Shown here: piece by piece, positions 28,109 through 38,050 of the stretch
How positions within the stretch are numbered: the stretch's first letter is position 1
Layout: each line of letters opens with the position of its first letter
Assembly (NCBI RefSeq): GCF_900101625.1
Contig: NZ_FMYZ01000004.1
Location: forward strand, 61,571 to 125,570
Reading direction: 5' to 3'
DNA: 64,000 nucleotides
DNA from: Cupriavidus sp. YR651
Lineage (GTDB): Bacteria > Pseudomonadota > Gammaproteobacteria > Burkholderiales > Burkholderiaceae
Program-made: the position numbers and the translations under genes
Notes under the pieces: model-generated
What the model was told of the DNA's origin: nothing
The model's input: only the letters and a program-made list of their open reading frames with translations
Database searches by the model: none

Positions 28109-29569
28109 ATGACGAATGCAGCACCCCATGGCCTGATCAAGCGCACCGTGAGCGTCGTGGTTGCCACGCTGGCGACCCTGGGCCTTGCCGCGTGCGCGGT
28201 AGGCCCCGACTACCACGCGCCCGCAAGCGAAATGCCGACGGTGTACCCGCACGCGAAGGAACTGGCCCCACTCAACGACGCGCGCGAGCCGGTAGGGTTG
28301 GACGCGTGGTGGAACGGCTTCGATGACCCTGTCCTCACGAACATCGTTCAGCGGGCGCTGGATCAGAATCTCGACATGGCGGCGTCGATTGCGCGTGTGG
28401 AGCAGGCGCGTGCGGCTGCGAACTTCGCCGGGGCTGAACTGCTGCCGCAGGGCAGTGCATACGGCGACGTGAGCAAGCAGCGCCAGTCGCTGGAAAGTCC
28501 GTTAGGCAAGATCGGCAGCAACCTGCCTGGCTACAAGCGAGGCCAGACGCTCTATTCGGTGGGCGCGGCAGCAACGTGGGAAATCGATATCGCCGGGGGG
28601 CTGCGACGCGGTGCCGAGGCGGCCGATGCGGAGCTGCAAGCAGCCGAAGCCAATCACCTGGGCGTGCGGATCCTGGTGGCCGCGGAAGCTGCCGACGCCT
28701 ACTTCCGCGTGCGCGGTGCCCAGGCCCGTATTGCCATCGCCCGGCAGCAGGTCCAGACCAACCAGCGCCTGCTGGATCTTGTACGGCTGCGCCTGGCCGA
28801 TGGCATCGGTGCCCAGCGCGAGCAGGCACAGGCCGAAGCCCAGCTCGCCCAGACCCGTGTCACGATTCCCCCGTTGCAGATCGAGCTCGAAACGCAGCTC
28901 AATCGTCTCGATGTGCTGATGGGCGCGCAGCCGGGCACTTATGCCTCGGAACTGCACGATTCGACGAGCGAGCTGATCGTGCCGCAGGTTGCGCTGGCGC
29001 AGGGGCCCGCCGACCTGCTGCGGCGCCGTCCTGACGTGATCGCGGCGGAGCGCAAGTTGGCGGCATCGAACGCTCGTATTGGCGTGGCAACGGCGGAGTA
29101 CTACCCCAAGCTATCGCTGTCCGCATTGCTGGGGTTCGAGAGCCTCTCGGCGGGCAAGCTGTTCACGGGGCAGGCCTTCCAGCCTGCCGCTACCGCAGGC
29201 CTGCGCTGGCGGCTGTTCGACTTTGGGCGCGTGGCGGCGGAGGTTGCCGGCGCCAAGGGTGCAAATGCAGAGGCCCTGGCCATGTATCGCAAGTCGATGT
29301 TGCAGGCAACGGCTGATGTCGAGGATGCGCTCGTGACGCTTGTACAACTGGAAGCCCAGAGCCACGACCTTGCCGACGAAATCCGCTCGCACGAACGCGC
29401 GCGCCAGGCAGCGGAGGATGCATACAAGGGTGGGGCGGTCAGCCTCTTTGAAGTGCTCGACGAGGACCGTCAGCTGTTGGCCGCTCGCGACCAGAACGCC
29501 AGGGTCCGCGCAGACAATGCACGCGCCGCGGTATCCGCGTTCCGGGCGCTGGGCGGAGGATGGTCCTGA
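28109..29569 (+). CDS. NodT-family outer-membrane efflux lipoprotein
   Basis: A 486-residue TolC-like outer-membrane factor. The signal ends in a lipobox (LGLAAC), then AVGPDYHAP, typical of NodT/OprM proteins. Two repeated halves of helical and strand segments follow, including ADLLRRRPDVIAAERKLAASN. ATG at 28109 is chosen for its AGAGGA; 28094 is an alternative. It completes the EmrAB-type tripartite pump. Confidence 0.92.
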   Translation: MTNAAPHGLIKRTVSVVVATLATLGLAACAVGPDYHAPASEMPTVYPHAKELAPLNDAREPVGLDAWWNGFDDPVLTNIVQRALDQNLDMAASIARVEQARAAANFAGAELLPQGSAYGDVSKQRQSLESPLGKIGSNLPGYKRGQTLYSVGAAATWEIDIAGGLRRGAEAADAELQAAEANHLGVRILVAAEAADAYFRVRGAQARIAIARQQVQTNQRLLDLVRLRLADGIGAQREQAQAEAQLAQTRVTIPPLQIELETQLNRLDVLMGAQPGTYASELHDSTSELIVPQVALAQGPADLLRRRPDVIAAERKLAASNARIGVATAEYYPKLSLSALLGFESLSAGKLFTGQAFQPAATAGLRWRLFDFGRVAAEVAGAKGANAEALAMYRKSMLQATADVEDALVTLVQLEAQSHDLADEIRSHERARQAAEDAYKGGAVSLFEVLDEDRQLLAARDQNARVRADNARAAVSAFRALGGGWS

Positions 29570-29601
29570 CGCGCCGCGCCGCTGCCCTGCCTGCAGGCGA
29601 T

Positions 29602-30081
29602 TCAGCGAGGACTTTGCGGCACGGGCGTGCCGGTGTTGAAAGCTTCGCTGAACTCGTCGGAATAGATCTCGGCCAGCGCGATACGGAGGGCAGCGGCACG
29701 CTCGGAACCGTAGGCGGATTCGAAGCGCTCCTGGGCGCGGCGCCATAGGCGGTTCGATTCGGTCAACTTGGCGCGGCCTGCCTCCGTCAGCTCTACACGG
29801 CGGCTGCGGCCGTCTTCCTCGTCACGCGTCTGGAACAGATAGCCTTCGCGTTCCAGCGGTTGAATACTCCGCGCCAGCGCCGAGCGGTCCAACACCATGG
29901 CGTGGGCCAGTTCCGTCATGGTCGGGCGGTCACCCCTCGCAATATGCAAAAGGACTGAGCGCTGTGAAACGCTTAGTCCACAAGGCGCAAGGATGGAGTC
30001 GTAAAGCTGTGTAATGCGCCGCGTTGCCTTGCGCAGCGCCGCGCCATTGCAGACCAGGGGGTCCTGGGTTGGTGACGTCAT
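29602..30081 (-). CDS. MarR-family transcriptional regulator
   Basis: A 159-residue winged-helix regulator (LSVSQRSVLLHIARGDRP, then MTELAHAMVLDRSALARSI and DEEDGRSRRVELTEAG). ATG at 30081 follows GGAGGGCAGAA; a longer frame to 30111 has no ribosome-binding site. It is divergent from the MATE pump gene, and a pair of identical 8-bp palindromes lies between them, so it likely represses itself and the pump. Confidence 0.9.
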   Translation of the reverse strand: MTSPTQDPLVCNGAALRKATRRITQLYDSILAPCGLSVSQRSVLLHIARGDRPTMTELAHAMVLDRSALARSIQPLEREGYLFQTRDEEDGRSRRVELTEAGRAKLTESNRLWRRAQERFESAYGSERAAALRIALAEIYSDEFSEAFNTGTPVPQSPR

Positions 30082-30173
30082 TTCTGCCCTCCTTGCTTCC
30101 CATCGTTTCACCGCTCCGCATCGCGTCCATCAGGCGCCATGCGAGGCTTGCAGCACTGTCAGTGTAGTCGATC

Positions 30174-30220
30174 TTGACGAATGCGGGCATATGCAAGTAA
30201 ATTGAGATGCGTGCATATGC
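30174..30220 (+). promoter_or_regulatory. Promoter and twin MarR operator candidates before the MATE gene
   Basis: TTGACG (30174-30179) and TAAATT (30198-30203), spaced 18 nt, form a plausible sigma-70 promoter. The palindrome GCATATGC occurs twice, at 30187-30194 and 30213-30220, each followed by AA and TA, 26 bp apart. One copy sits in the promoter spacer and the other just past the -10 box, well placed for repression. Confidence 0.5.
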
Positions 30221-30267
30221 AAATACTTCGACGAGGTGGATAGTGCCGGGCAAAGCAGGAAGTGACC

Positions 30268-31656
30268 ATGATCTCAACTAACGCCGCGGCACCGCGCGTC
30301 GCCAATCCTCGTCTGCGATCCATGCTCGAGGCGCCCATCGTGCCCATGCTGGCTCGCATGAGCTGGTCAAACATGCTGATGATGCTGGCGCAGTCGTCCA
30401 CCGGTCTGATCGAGACCTGGTTCCTCGCCAAGCTCGGCACAGACGTGCTGGCAGGCGTTGCGGTGGTGGTGCCAGTACTGATGCTGACGCAGAACATGTC
30501 GCAGGGCGCGATGGGTGGGGGCATCTCTTCCGCAGTGGCGCGCGCCCTTGGTTCCGGTAACACCGTTCTGGTTGAGCAGCTCGCGCGCCACGCGCTCGCG
30601 ATCAATGTGCTGATCGGCACCATCTTCTCGCTACTTCTGTTGGTTGGCGCAAGACCGCTATTCTCTTTGCTCGGTGCGCATGGCGCAGCGCTGGAAGCCG
30701 CCTGCACATACGGCCGCGTGCTGTTTGCGGCGTTGCCATTGATGTGGGCAATGAACGCTCTCGCCAGCGTGATTCGTGGCACGGGAAACATGGCGATACC
30801 GGGCATGGTGATTTGTGTCGGCGCGCTGCTGATGATCCCGTTGTCGCCGTGCCTGATCTTTGGGCTCGGTCCGTTGCCCAAGCTTGGGGTGGCTGGCGGC
30901 GCGTGGGCGCTGGTGGCGTACTACGCCGCAGGGACCGTGGTGCTGGGCTGGTATTGCTTGTCGGGCCGCTGTGCCGCACGGCTGTCGGTCGGCACGCTGC
31001 AGTGGGCACCGATGCGCAGCATCCTCGTCGTCGGCGGGCTTGCCTGTCTGAACCCGGTCCTCACCAACGCACTGATCGCGATCACGACAGCGCAGGTCGG
31101 CCATCATGGCGGCACAGCCGCGCTGGCAGGTTATGCAACCGCCGCTCGTCTCGAGTATCTGCTGATTCCAATCGCCTTTGGTCTTGGCGCACCGATGGTC
31201 GCCCTGGTCGGCGCCAATATTGGCGCGGGGCAAGTCGAGCGTGCCCGCCGCATTGCGATAACCGGTGGTTGCATGGCCTTCGTGCTGGCAGAACTGGTAG
31301 GGTTGGCTGCGGCATTCTGGCCGGAGACCTGGCTGCGTCTTTTCGGCGCCGATGCACACCTCCTGGAAACCGGGGCGCTTTACCTGCAAATCGTTGGCCC
31401 GGTCTATGGCTTCTTCGCGCTGGGCTTTTCGCTTTACTTCGCCTCGCAAGGTGCGGGTCGCCTCAAGTGGCCGCTGCTCGCCGGTGCCTTGCGTCTCTCG
31501 CTATTCGCCGGCGTTGGGGGCGTGGCAATCAGTCTGGGTGCGTCGCTGCCGCAGTACTTCGCTCTGGGCGCCCTTGCCATGCTGCTATATGGGAGCTGCA
31601 TCTTGTGGTCGATTGCCACCGGAGGCTGGGCAGGAATCCGTCAACGCCACACGTGA
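30268..31656 (+). CDS. MATE-family multidrug efflux transporter
   Basis: A 462-residue protein with about 12 membrane segments and typical MATE stretches (MLMMLAQSSTGLIETWFLAKLG cut short here, and QNMSQGAMGGGISSAVARAL). It exports cationic or other toxic compounds using Na+ or H+. ATG at 30268 is chosen because AGGA lies 6-9 nt upstream; a GTG two codons earlier is too close to it. Confidence 0.9.
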   Translation: MISTNAAAPRVANPRLRSMLEAPIVPMLARMSWSNMLMMLAQSSTGLIETWFLAKLGTDVLAGVAVVVPVLMLTQNMSQGAMGGGISSAVARALGSGNTVLVEQLARHALAINVLIGTIFSLLLLVGARPLFSLLGAHGAALEAACTYGRVLFAALPLMWAMNALASVIRGTGNMAIPGMVICVGALLMIPLSPCLIFGLGPLPKLGVAGGAWALVAYYAAGTVVLGWYCLSGRCAARLSVGTLQWAPMRSILVVGGLACLNPVLTNALIAITTAQVGHHGGTAALAGYATAARLEYLLIPIAFGLGAPMVALVGANIGAGQVERARRIAITGGCMAFVLAELVGLAAAFWPETWLRLFGADAHLLETGALYLQIVGPVYGFFALGFSLYFASQGAGRLKWPLLAGALRLSLFAGVGGVAISLGASLPQYFALGALAMLLYGSCILWSIATGGWAGIRQRHT

Positions 31657-31875
31657 GCCGCGATGGCATCACATGCTCTGCATTGTCGATGCCCGCCCGC
31701 CCTCAACACTCCACGACGTCATACCGCCCATACCCCACTAAAGTCGGGTTAAGGATGTCGCCTGCACCGCCGTTCTGGAAGCGACAGCTGGCACCTTGCT
31801 CGTTAACTACAGGGCGGGACACACAATAATGATGGCGGACCTATTGCCCAACGGCTTAGGCTTAGTGGAGAAAGA

Positions 31876-33471
31876 ATGGCGTTCATCGGCAGCATGAAAA
31901 TCGGCAAGCGACTGGCTTTGGGCTTCGCCCTTATTCTCGCGTTCTCCATCGTGATCACCGCAATTGGCATCTGGCGGCTCGACAACGTTTCAACCGCGAC
32001 GCGCGAGATGATGAAGGTGCCGTTGCTCAAGGAAAGGCTGATTGGCGACTGGTATGCCAACCTCGCCTCAGGCATCCGACGCACCAGCGCGATCGCGAAG
32101 AGTTCCGATCCTGCGCTCGGCCCCTATTTCGCGGAGGATGCAGCGGCTTCGTCCAAGAGCTCGAGCGAACTCCAGAAGAAGGTGGAGACCCTGCTGTCCA
32201 ACGATGAAGAGAAGGCACTGTTCACCAAGATCGGTGAATTGCGCAAGGCCTACCTGAGCTCTCGCGACGAGATCAACAAGGCCAAGGCGGCGGGCAATGT
32301 CGACGATGCGACGCGACTCCTGGACAAGGTGTTCACGCCGGCTGCCAACGCGTATCAGGACACCATGCGTCAGTTGGTAGAAGTGCAGCGGCGGACGATT
32401 GACGATACCGCCAGGGAAATCGACGGCATTGCCGCCAAGAGCCGTACCCTGCTGCTCGTGCTCGAAGGCCTCATCCTGGTCCTGGGCATCATCTGTGCGT
32501 ACTACCTGACGCTGAGCATTACCCGTCCGCTGAAGTTGGCCGTCACCATTTCGCGCCGCGTGGCCGATGGTGACTTGTCCAGCGAGATCGCGGTGACGTC
32601 CCGGGACGAGACCGGTGAGCTGTTGCAGGCGCTGAAGGACATGAATGACAAGCTCGGAGGTACGGTGGGGAATATTCGTACCGCCAGCGAGGCGGTCGCC
32701 AGCGCGGCAGGGCAAATCGCATCGGGAAATATGGATCTGTCCTCCCGTACCGAAGAGCAAGCCGCATCCATCGAGCAAACCGCTGCCAGCATGGCCGGAC
32801 TGACGGAAACGGTGAGCCAGAACGCCGACAACGCGCGTCAGGCGACTTCCCTGGCCGGAAGTGCCAGGGAGATGACGGAGTCCGGGCGCGCCGATGTGGC
32901 GGCGATGGTTCAGACGGTGAATGAGGTTAACGCCGAGTCGAGGAAGATCGCGGAGATCACTGGAATGATTGAAGGCATCGCATTCCAGACCAACATCCTG
33001 GCGCTTAACGCCGCAGTCGAGGCCGCTCGCGCGGGCGAGCAAGGGCGGGGATTCGCGGTTGTTGCCGGCGAGGTGCGATCGCTGGCGCAAAGGGCATCTG
33101 GCGCAGCGAAGGAAATCAAGGAACTGATCGAGACTTCAACGGGCAAGGTTCAAGTCAGCGCGCAACAGGCCGAGGGTGTCAGTGCCGCGATGGAGCGGGT
33201 TAGCGTAGCGATCGAGCGCGTGTCGGACATCATCGGCGAGATTTCCGCTGCGTCTGACGAGCAGAGCAAGAATCTCGAGCAGGTGAGCCATGCCATCGCG
33301 CAGATCGACCAGGTGACGCAGCAGAATGCTTCGTTGGTCGAGGAGTCCGCCGCGGCAGCACAGGCGCTGCGAGAGCAGGCAGTCGGCATGAAAGACGACG
33401 TCATGTATTTCAAGATCGCGGGCCAACCTGTACCGGGGCGTTCGCTCATCGCCCTCAGGCCCGCCGCATAG
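31876..33471 (+). CDS. Methyl-accepting chemotaxis protein
   Basis: A 531-residue chemoreceptor: N-terminal transmembrane helix (about 12-32), a periplasmic four-helix-bundle sensor, a second helix (about 193-213), HAMP, and a cytoplasmic signalling domain with the hairpin tip [20 protein letters not shown]. It has no C-terminal NWETF-like pentapeptide, so CheR/CheB would not be tethered. GGAGAAAGA precedes the ATG. A TAAAG sequence at 31739 resembles a flagellar-sigma -35 box, but no partner is at correct spacing. Confidence 0.93.
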   Translation: MAFIGSMKIGKRLALGFALILAFSIVITAIGIWRLDNVSTATREMMKVPLLKERLIGDWYANLASGIRRTSAIAKSSDPALGPYFAEDAAASSKSSSELQKKVETLLSNDEEKALFTKIGELRKAYLSSRDEINKAKAAGNVDDATRLLDKVFTPAANAYQDTMRQLVEVQRRTIDDTAREIDGIAAKSRTLLLVLEGLILVLGIICAYYLTLSITRPLKLAVTISRRVADGDLSSEIAVTSRDETGELLQALKDMNDKLGGTVGNIRTASEAVASAAGQIASGNMDLSSRTEEQAASIEQTAASMAGLTETVSQNADNARQATSLAGSAREMTESGRADVAAMVQTVNEVNAESRKIAEITGMIEGIAFQTNILALNAAVEAARAGEQGRGFAVVAGEVRSLAQRASGAAKEIKELIETSTGKVQVSAQQAEGVSAAMERVSVAIERVSDIIGEISAASDEQSKNLEQVSHAIAQIDQVTQQNASLVEESAAAAQALREQAVGMKDDVMYFKIAGQPVPGRSLIALRPAA

Positions 33472-33773
33472 AAAGGTAATCCTTCGACCTGGGCCAGCGC
33501 CAGATCCGTCGTATCTCTGGCGCGATCGGCTCGGCACCCCTCGTCCTTGTCTGGCAGAGCAGTTTGTGCCTATTCTTGAGCACGCTGCTCGCTGGCGGCT
33601 GGTTGGGGGGCTGGTGAAGCGACTGCCGCGCAACCCAGCAAGCCGCAAGCGGGCGAGCGCGACTCCATGCCATTCCGGGCGTGTCGACCGGGCTTGTGGC
33701 GATAGCCAGGCCAACGCCGGCCGCGCTGATCTGGCATGGTGAACTGACCCAGTCTCGCTGTTCGCCTCCGAGC
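33472..33773. other. Gap between the chemoreceptor and MFS genes
   Basis: About 300 nt. I see no terminator with a T run and no convincing small gene. The MFS frame stays open back to 33681, but that stretch looks non-coding. Confidence 0.4.
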
Positions 33774-35084
33774 ATGCCGGCCGCTTCCGATCGCGATGGT
33801 TCCGAAGGCAACAACCGTACCCTGCTGTATTTTGGCTGGCTGACCTTGTTCGTCTATCTGGCGACACCGGCCGGCTACCTGGTTGATATACAGACGTCGT
33901 ACCTGCTCAAGAATGAGCTGCATGCGACGGCCACGCAAATCTCGACGTTCCGGCTGGTCACGGGCATCCCGGTGTACATCGCGTTTGTCTTTGGCCTCGC
34001 GCGCGACCATTGGAATCCGCTGGGCCTGCGGGATCGCGGCTTCTTCCTGATTTTCGCTCCGGTCACCTCGGCGGCATTCATCTGGATGGCATTCTCGTCG
34101 ACCTCATACACGGGACTGGTCGTCGGGATGCTGCTGGCAATGCTGTCATCCCGATTTATCGCCGCCGCCTATCAAGGGTTGATCGCGCTGGTGGGCCAGG
34201 AGAAGCTCATGTCCGGGCGGCTGAGCGCGCTGTGCAACACGGTCAGCTCCGTCCCGGTCGTCGCGGGAGCGTTCGCTTCCGGGTACTTCTCCGATCATCT
34301 AGCCGCGAAGGAGGCCCTCCTCCTGATGGCGATGGTCACGTTGTCGATCGCTGTGCTGGGGCTGTGGAAGCCCATTTCCGTCTTCGGCCATGCGTACGAG
34401 AAGCCGCAAGCGCGGGGCGCGGATTTCGTCGGGAATGTCAGGCGGCTCGTGAAGCACAAGGCCGTCTATCCGGCGCTTCTCATCTGTTTTCTCTGGAACT
34501 TCGCGCCAGGATCGGCCACCCCGTTGCAGTTCTATTTGACCAATGAACTGCATGCATCGGATTCCATTTACTCGTACTACAACGGGATTTTTGCTGCCGC
34601 GTTCATCCCCACGTTCTTGCTGTATGGCTTTCTGTGCAGGAAGGTGTCGCTGAACAAGCTGTTGTGGTGGGGGACGATCGTCGCAGTGCCGCAAATGATT
34701 CCGCTGGCATTCATTCAATCCCCCAATCTCGCGCTGGTATTGGCAGTACCGATTGGGCTGATGGGCGGCATCGCCACGGCAGCATACTTCGATCTCGCGA
34801 TGCGGTCCTGTCCGCCGGGCCTGCAGGGAACCCTGATGATGCTGGTGGATGGTGTGCTCGCGCTCTCGGCGCGAGCCGGCGATCTGTTGGGCTCCTGGAT
34901 CTATCACAGCGGCGCCGCCCTCGGGTTCACGTATTGTGTGATCGCCACGACGGTGGTGTACGCACTGATTCTGCCCTTGATCCCGTTGGCGCCGAAAGCG
35001 TTGATTGCCACCAGGGATGGCGAGTCGATTCCCGAGGTCAAGGCCGAGTTGTCGAACGACGTCCGGGAATCCGAGCCGGGATAG
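33774..35084 (+). CDS. MFS transporter
   Basis: About 436 residues with some 12 hydrophobic segments and a cytoplasmic loop near the middle (FVGNVRRLVKHKAVYPALL). The layout recalls the BT1/folate-biopterin-like or general MFS_1 families; the substrate cannot be read. The start is uncertain: ATG at 33774 has no clear Shine-Dalgarno, and a GTG at 33681 would add 31 residues unlike a transporter. Confidence 0.75.
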   Translation: MPAASDRDGSEGNNRTLLYFGWLTLFVYLATPAGYLVDIQTSYLLKNELHATATQISTFRLVTGIPVYIAFVFGLARDHWNPLGLRDRGFFLIFAPVTSAAFIWMAFSSTSYTGLVVGMLLAMLSSRFIAAAYQGLIALVGQEKLMSGRLSALCNTVSSVPVVAGAFASGYFSDHLAAKEALLLMAMVTLSIAVLGLWKPISVFGHAYEKPQARGADFVGNVRRLVKHKAVYPALLICFLWNFAPGSATPLQFYLTNELHASDSIYSYYNGIFAAAFIPTFLLYGFLCRKVSLNKLLWWGTIVAVPQMIPLAFIQSPNLALVLAVPIGLMGGIATAAYFDLAMRSCPPGLQGTLMMLVDGVLALSARAGDLLGSWIYHSGAALGFTYCVIATTVVYALILPLIPLAPKALIATRDGESIPEVKAELSNDVRESEPG

Positions 35085-35284
35085 CCTCCCATTGGCCGGC
35101 CCTGCTTCGCTTCTATACTGGGATGACGACGTGCGAGACTCGCGCTCGACGGTGGTGCGCGCCAATAGCGGGAATCAAAACCTCGATCCTGGCAAATCCC
35201 ACGTGAGCCAACCCGGCTCCACCCGCCCGGTGTGAATGTCCTCGCAGGTTCACATTTGCCTCGATTCGGGCAAGGAGGTTTCCC

Positions 35285-35737
35285 ATGGCCAACGCTCAAG
35301 GACAGCTCGTCTTCACCCTGAACCACCTCATCGAAGTCGGCAAGGACGGCGAACTCAGCTGCCTGACCGGCGCCCGTGAGGTGCACAACGCCGAGATGCG
35401 CAACATCCTGGCAGGCACCGCTGAAACCTGCCGCAGCTCGGTGACCGAATTACAGACCCTTGTCAGCGCCCTGGGCGCCGTGCCGCGCGACCGTGGCACC
35501 ATGACCGGCACGATGCATCGCGCCTGGATGGAAGTGATGCACATCATCGCTCCGCACAATGATGACGCGGTGCTGCAATTGTGCGAACGCGAGGAAGATG
35601 CGGCCAGGCGCGAGTACCGCGCGGCGCTGATGAAAGACATGCCGGCGGAAATCCGCTCGGTGGTCCTGCGCCAGTACGAGGGCATGCAGAAGCATCACGA
35701 ACGCATCCACGCCCTGCGCGGCATGCAGATTCACTGA
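35285..35737 (+). CDS. PA2169-family four-helix-bundle protein (DUF2383)
   Basis: A 150-residue all-helical protein with Glu/His-rich helices (ELQTLVSALGAVPRDRGTM, REEDAARREYRAAL) as in the DUF2383/PA2169 family, related in fold to ferritin-like bundles. Function unknown; often stress-linked. CAAGGAGG precedes the ATG. A strong terminator follows, so it is monocistronic. Confidence 0.85.
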   Translation: MANAQGQLVFTLNHLIEVGKDGELSCLTGAREVHNAEMRNILAGTAETCRSSVTELQTLVSALGAVPRDRGTMTGTMHRAWMEVMHIIAPHNDDAVLQLCEREEDAARREYRAALMKDMPAEIRSVVLRQYEGMQKHHERIHALRGMQIH

Positions 35738-35779
35738 AGCGCCGAATCACGCCAGATTGACCTGATCTCACCTCACCAT

Positions 35780-35816
35780 GCGGGCCGGAAGCCGACAAGC
35801 TGCCGGCCCGCTTTTT
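35780..35816 (+). terminator. Intrinsic terminator after the DUF2383 gene
   Basis: GCGGGCCGG (35780-35788) pairs with CCGGCCCGC (35803-35811), followed by TTTTT. Confidence 0.88.
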
Positions 35817-35921
35817 ACTTCGACGCCGAGGCTTGCGCCGCCGTGAGTGACGCGCCTGGAAGGCGACACGGTGAACTCGGGCCTGCCCGTCTGCGACGAC
35901 CGCCGTGACCCTGCGTCGACG

Positions 35922-36875
35922 TCAGGCGGACCGGCGAACCTCCGCCGCCGCCCCGGCCAGCATGAGGTCGAGGTTCTGCACTGCCGCCCCCGAAGCCCCC
36001 TTGCCGAGGTTGTCGAACACCGCTGCCAACAGCACCTGCCCGTGCTCGCGGTTGGCGAACACGCCCAGGCGCAGGTCGTTGGTGCCGTTCAGTGCCTGCG
36101 GGTCGAGGCGAGTGGAGGCGGCCGATTCGGCGAGCGGCATCACCTCGACATGGCGGGCGCCGGCGTAGTGGTCGAGCAGGCAGGCGTGCAGCCTGCCGAC
36201 GTCTGTGCCGGATGCCAGGAGGTCCAGCTCCAGCGCCACCGTCAGTACGATACCTTGCCGGAAGGCGCCATAGGCCGGCACGAAGGCGGGGCGCCGTGCC
36301 AGGCCCGCGTGCTGCTGGATTTCAGGCGTGTGCTTGTGCGCCAGGCCCAGGCCATAGACCTGGAAGGGCAGGGCCCGTGCGGCCTCCGGTCCCTCGTAGG
36401 TATCGACGGCGGCGCGGCCGCCACCCGAATAGCCCGACACCGCGTGGATGGCGATGGGGTAGTCGTGCGGCAGCAGGCCGGCTTCCATCAGGGGGCGCAG
36501 CAGGCTGATCGCCCCGGTGGGATAGCAGCCCGGATTGCTGACGCGCGGCGCGCCCGCGATCCGCTGCGCCTGGCCGGCGGTCATCTCCGGAAAGCCATAG
36601 GTCCAGCCGGGCTGCGTGCGGTGTGCCGAACTGGCATCGATCACGCGCACCGCAGGGTTGACGATGGATGCCACCGCCTCGCGTGCGGCGGAGTCCGGCA
36701 GGCACAGGATGGCGATGTCGCAGCCGTTGATGGCGTCGGCGCGGGCGCGCGCATCCTTGCGCTGGCCGGCGGGCAGCGTCAGCAGGCGCAGATCGTCGCG
36801 CCCACGGAGGCGCTCGTGGATCTGCAGGCCGGTGGTGCCCTGGTCGCCGTCGATGAAAACAAGCGGATAGCGCAT
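35922..36875 (-). CDS. argC: N-acetyl-gamma-glutamyl-phosphate reductase, type 2
   Basis: A 317-residue reductase for the third step of arginine synthesis (N-acetylglutamyl phosphate to the semialdehyde). [13 protein letters not shown] is the NADP-binding start and SNPGCYPTG holds the catalytic Cys. The length and sequence fit the shorter type 2 ArgC. ATG at 36875 follows GGAGGATCC; the frame runs open to 38054, but that part is antisense to the LysR gene. No other arg gene is near, and a LysR gene is divergent. Confidence 0.92.
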   Translation of the reverse strand: MRYPLVFIDGDQGTTGLQIHERLRGRDDLRLLTLPAGQRKDARARADAINGCDIAILCLPDSAAREAVASIVNPAVRVIDASSAHRTQPGWTYGFPEMTAGQAQRIAGAPRVSNPGCYPTGAISLLRPLMEAGLLPHDYPIAIHAVSGYSGGGRAAVDTYEGPEAARALPFQVYGLGLAHKHTPEIQQHAGLARRPAFVPAYGAFRQGIVLTVALELDLLASGTDVGRLHACLLDHYAGARHVEVMPLAESAASTRLDPQALNGTNDLRLGVFANREHGQVLLAAVFDNLGKGASGAAVQNLDLMLAGAAAEVRRSA

Positions 36876-37008
36876 GGGATGGATCCTCCGAGGTGGCGTG
36901 AAAGTGGCAGCCCCGGCCGCTGCAGCATCAGCGCTGCGTGGGTGGGACTTCGGGTGTGGCGCGATAAGGGAAGCGCCATCTTGCGCCACCGGATAGAATC
37001 GAAAAAGT

Positions 37009-37032
37009 TGAATTTCATGATGATGAAATTCA
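37009..37032. promoter_or_regulatory. Perfect palindrome between argC and lysR
   Basis: TGAATTTCAT (37009-37018) and ATGAAATTCA (37023-37032) are exact complements around GATG. The site includes a T-N11-A core as bound by LysR proteins, lies about 56 nt before the lysR ATG, and can control both genes. Confidence 0.65.
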
Positions 37033-37088
37033 CGTTTCCTGAACGATATCCTCGTCAGCAGATCCGCCCCTAACCGGAGTGCCGCCCC

Positions 37089-37973
37089 ATGCGCGAGATC
37101 AGCCTGGACCGCCTGCGTACCCTCGTCGCCATTGCCGATCTGGGTTCCTTCGCCGAAGCCGCGCGCGCGTTGCACCTGGCTCCGCCCACCGTCAGCCTGC
37201 ACATTGCCGAACTGGAAGCCCGCATCGGTGCGCCACTGCTGACGCGCAAGCGCGGCGAGGTGCGTCCGTCGTCCATTGGCGAGACACTGGTCGATCGCGC
37301 CCGCCGCCTGCTGGCCGATGCCGACCTTGCGCTGGACGACGTGCAGCGTCAGGTGCAGGGGTTGACCGGCCGCGTGCGCCTCGGCGCCTCGACCGGGGCC
37401 ATCGCCCACCTGCTGCCGCAGGCGCTGGCCGTGCTGGCGGAGCGGCATCCCGACATCGACGTGCAGGTGGCCGTGCTCACCTCGCAGGAGACGCTGGCGC
37501 GGCTGGCCGCCGGCACGCTGGAGGTCGGTCTGGTGGCACTGCCACAGGCGCGCGTGGCGGGGCTGACCATCCGCCCTTGGCGGCGCGATCCGGTACGGGC
37601 TTTCCTGCCGGCGAGCTGGCCCTGCCCGGCGCACATCACGCCGGCCTGGCTGGCATCGCGCCCGCTGATCCTGAATGACGGCACCACGCGCCTGTCGCGC
37701 CTGACCGCCGAGTGGTTCGCCAGCGGTGGCCACAGGCCTGCGCCGCGTATTCAGCTCAACTACAACGACGCCATCAAGAGTCTGGTGGCGGCCGGCTATG
37801 GCGCGGCCCTGCTGCCACACGAGGTCACCACGCCGGCGCCGGATGCGCGCGTGGTGATGCGGCCGTTGCGGCCCGCGCTGTGGCGGCGACTGGGGTTGGC
37901 GCACAGCGAGGAACGGGTGGAACGTGCCACGGAATACGTGCTGGAGGCCCTGTGGGCGCTGCGAGCGGGGTAG
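37089..37973 (+). CDS. LysR-family transcriptional regulator
   Basis: A 294-residue LysR protein: winged helix-turn-helix at about 3-62 ([21 protein letters not shown]) and a periplasmic-binding-like effector domain. Divergent from argC with a perfect palindrome between them, so it may control argC and itself; arginine or a precursor would be a reasonable effector, but this is inference. Confidence 0.9.
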   Translation: MREISLDRLRTLVAIADLGSFAEAARALHLAPPTVSLHIAELEARIGAPLLTRKRGEVRPSSIGETLVDRARRLLADADLALDDVQRQVQGLTGRVRLGASTGAIAHLLPQALAVLAERHPDIDVQVAVLTSQETLARLAAGTLEVGLVALPQARVAGLTIRPWRRDPVRAFLPASWPCPAHITPAWLASRPLILNDGTTRLSRLTAEWFASGGHRPAPRIQLNYNDAIKSLVAAGYGAALLPHEVTTPAPDARVVMRPLRPALWRRLGLAHSEERVERATEYVLEALWALRAG

Positions 37974-38050
37974 CGCCGTTGGCCAAACGTCGACTGGCGG
38001 CTGTGGGAGCCGCCCGGGCCGGACCTCTGGACCAACACCGTCATACCCGG

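Noticed and set aside
31739..31760. Flagellar sigma promoter before the chemoreceptor
   Set aside because: TAAAG is present but no GCCGATAA-like box lies at correct spacing.
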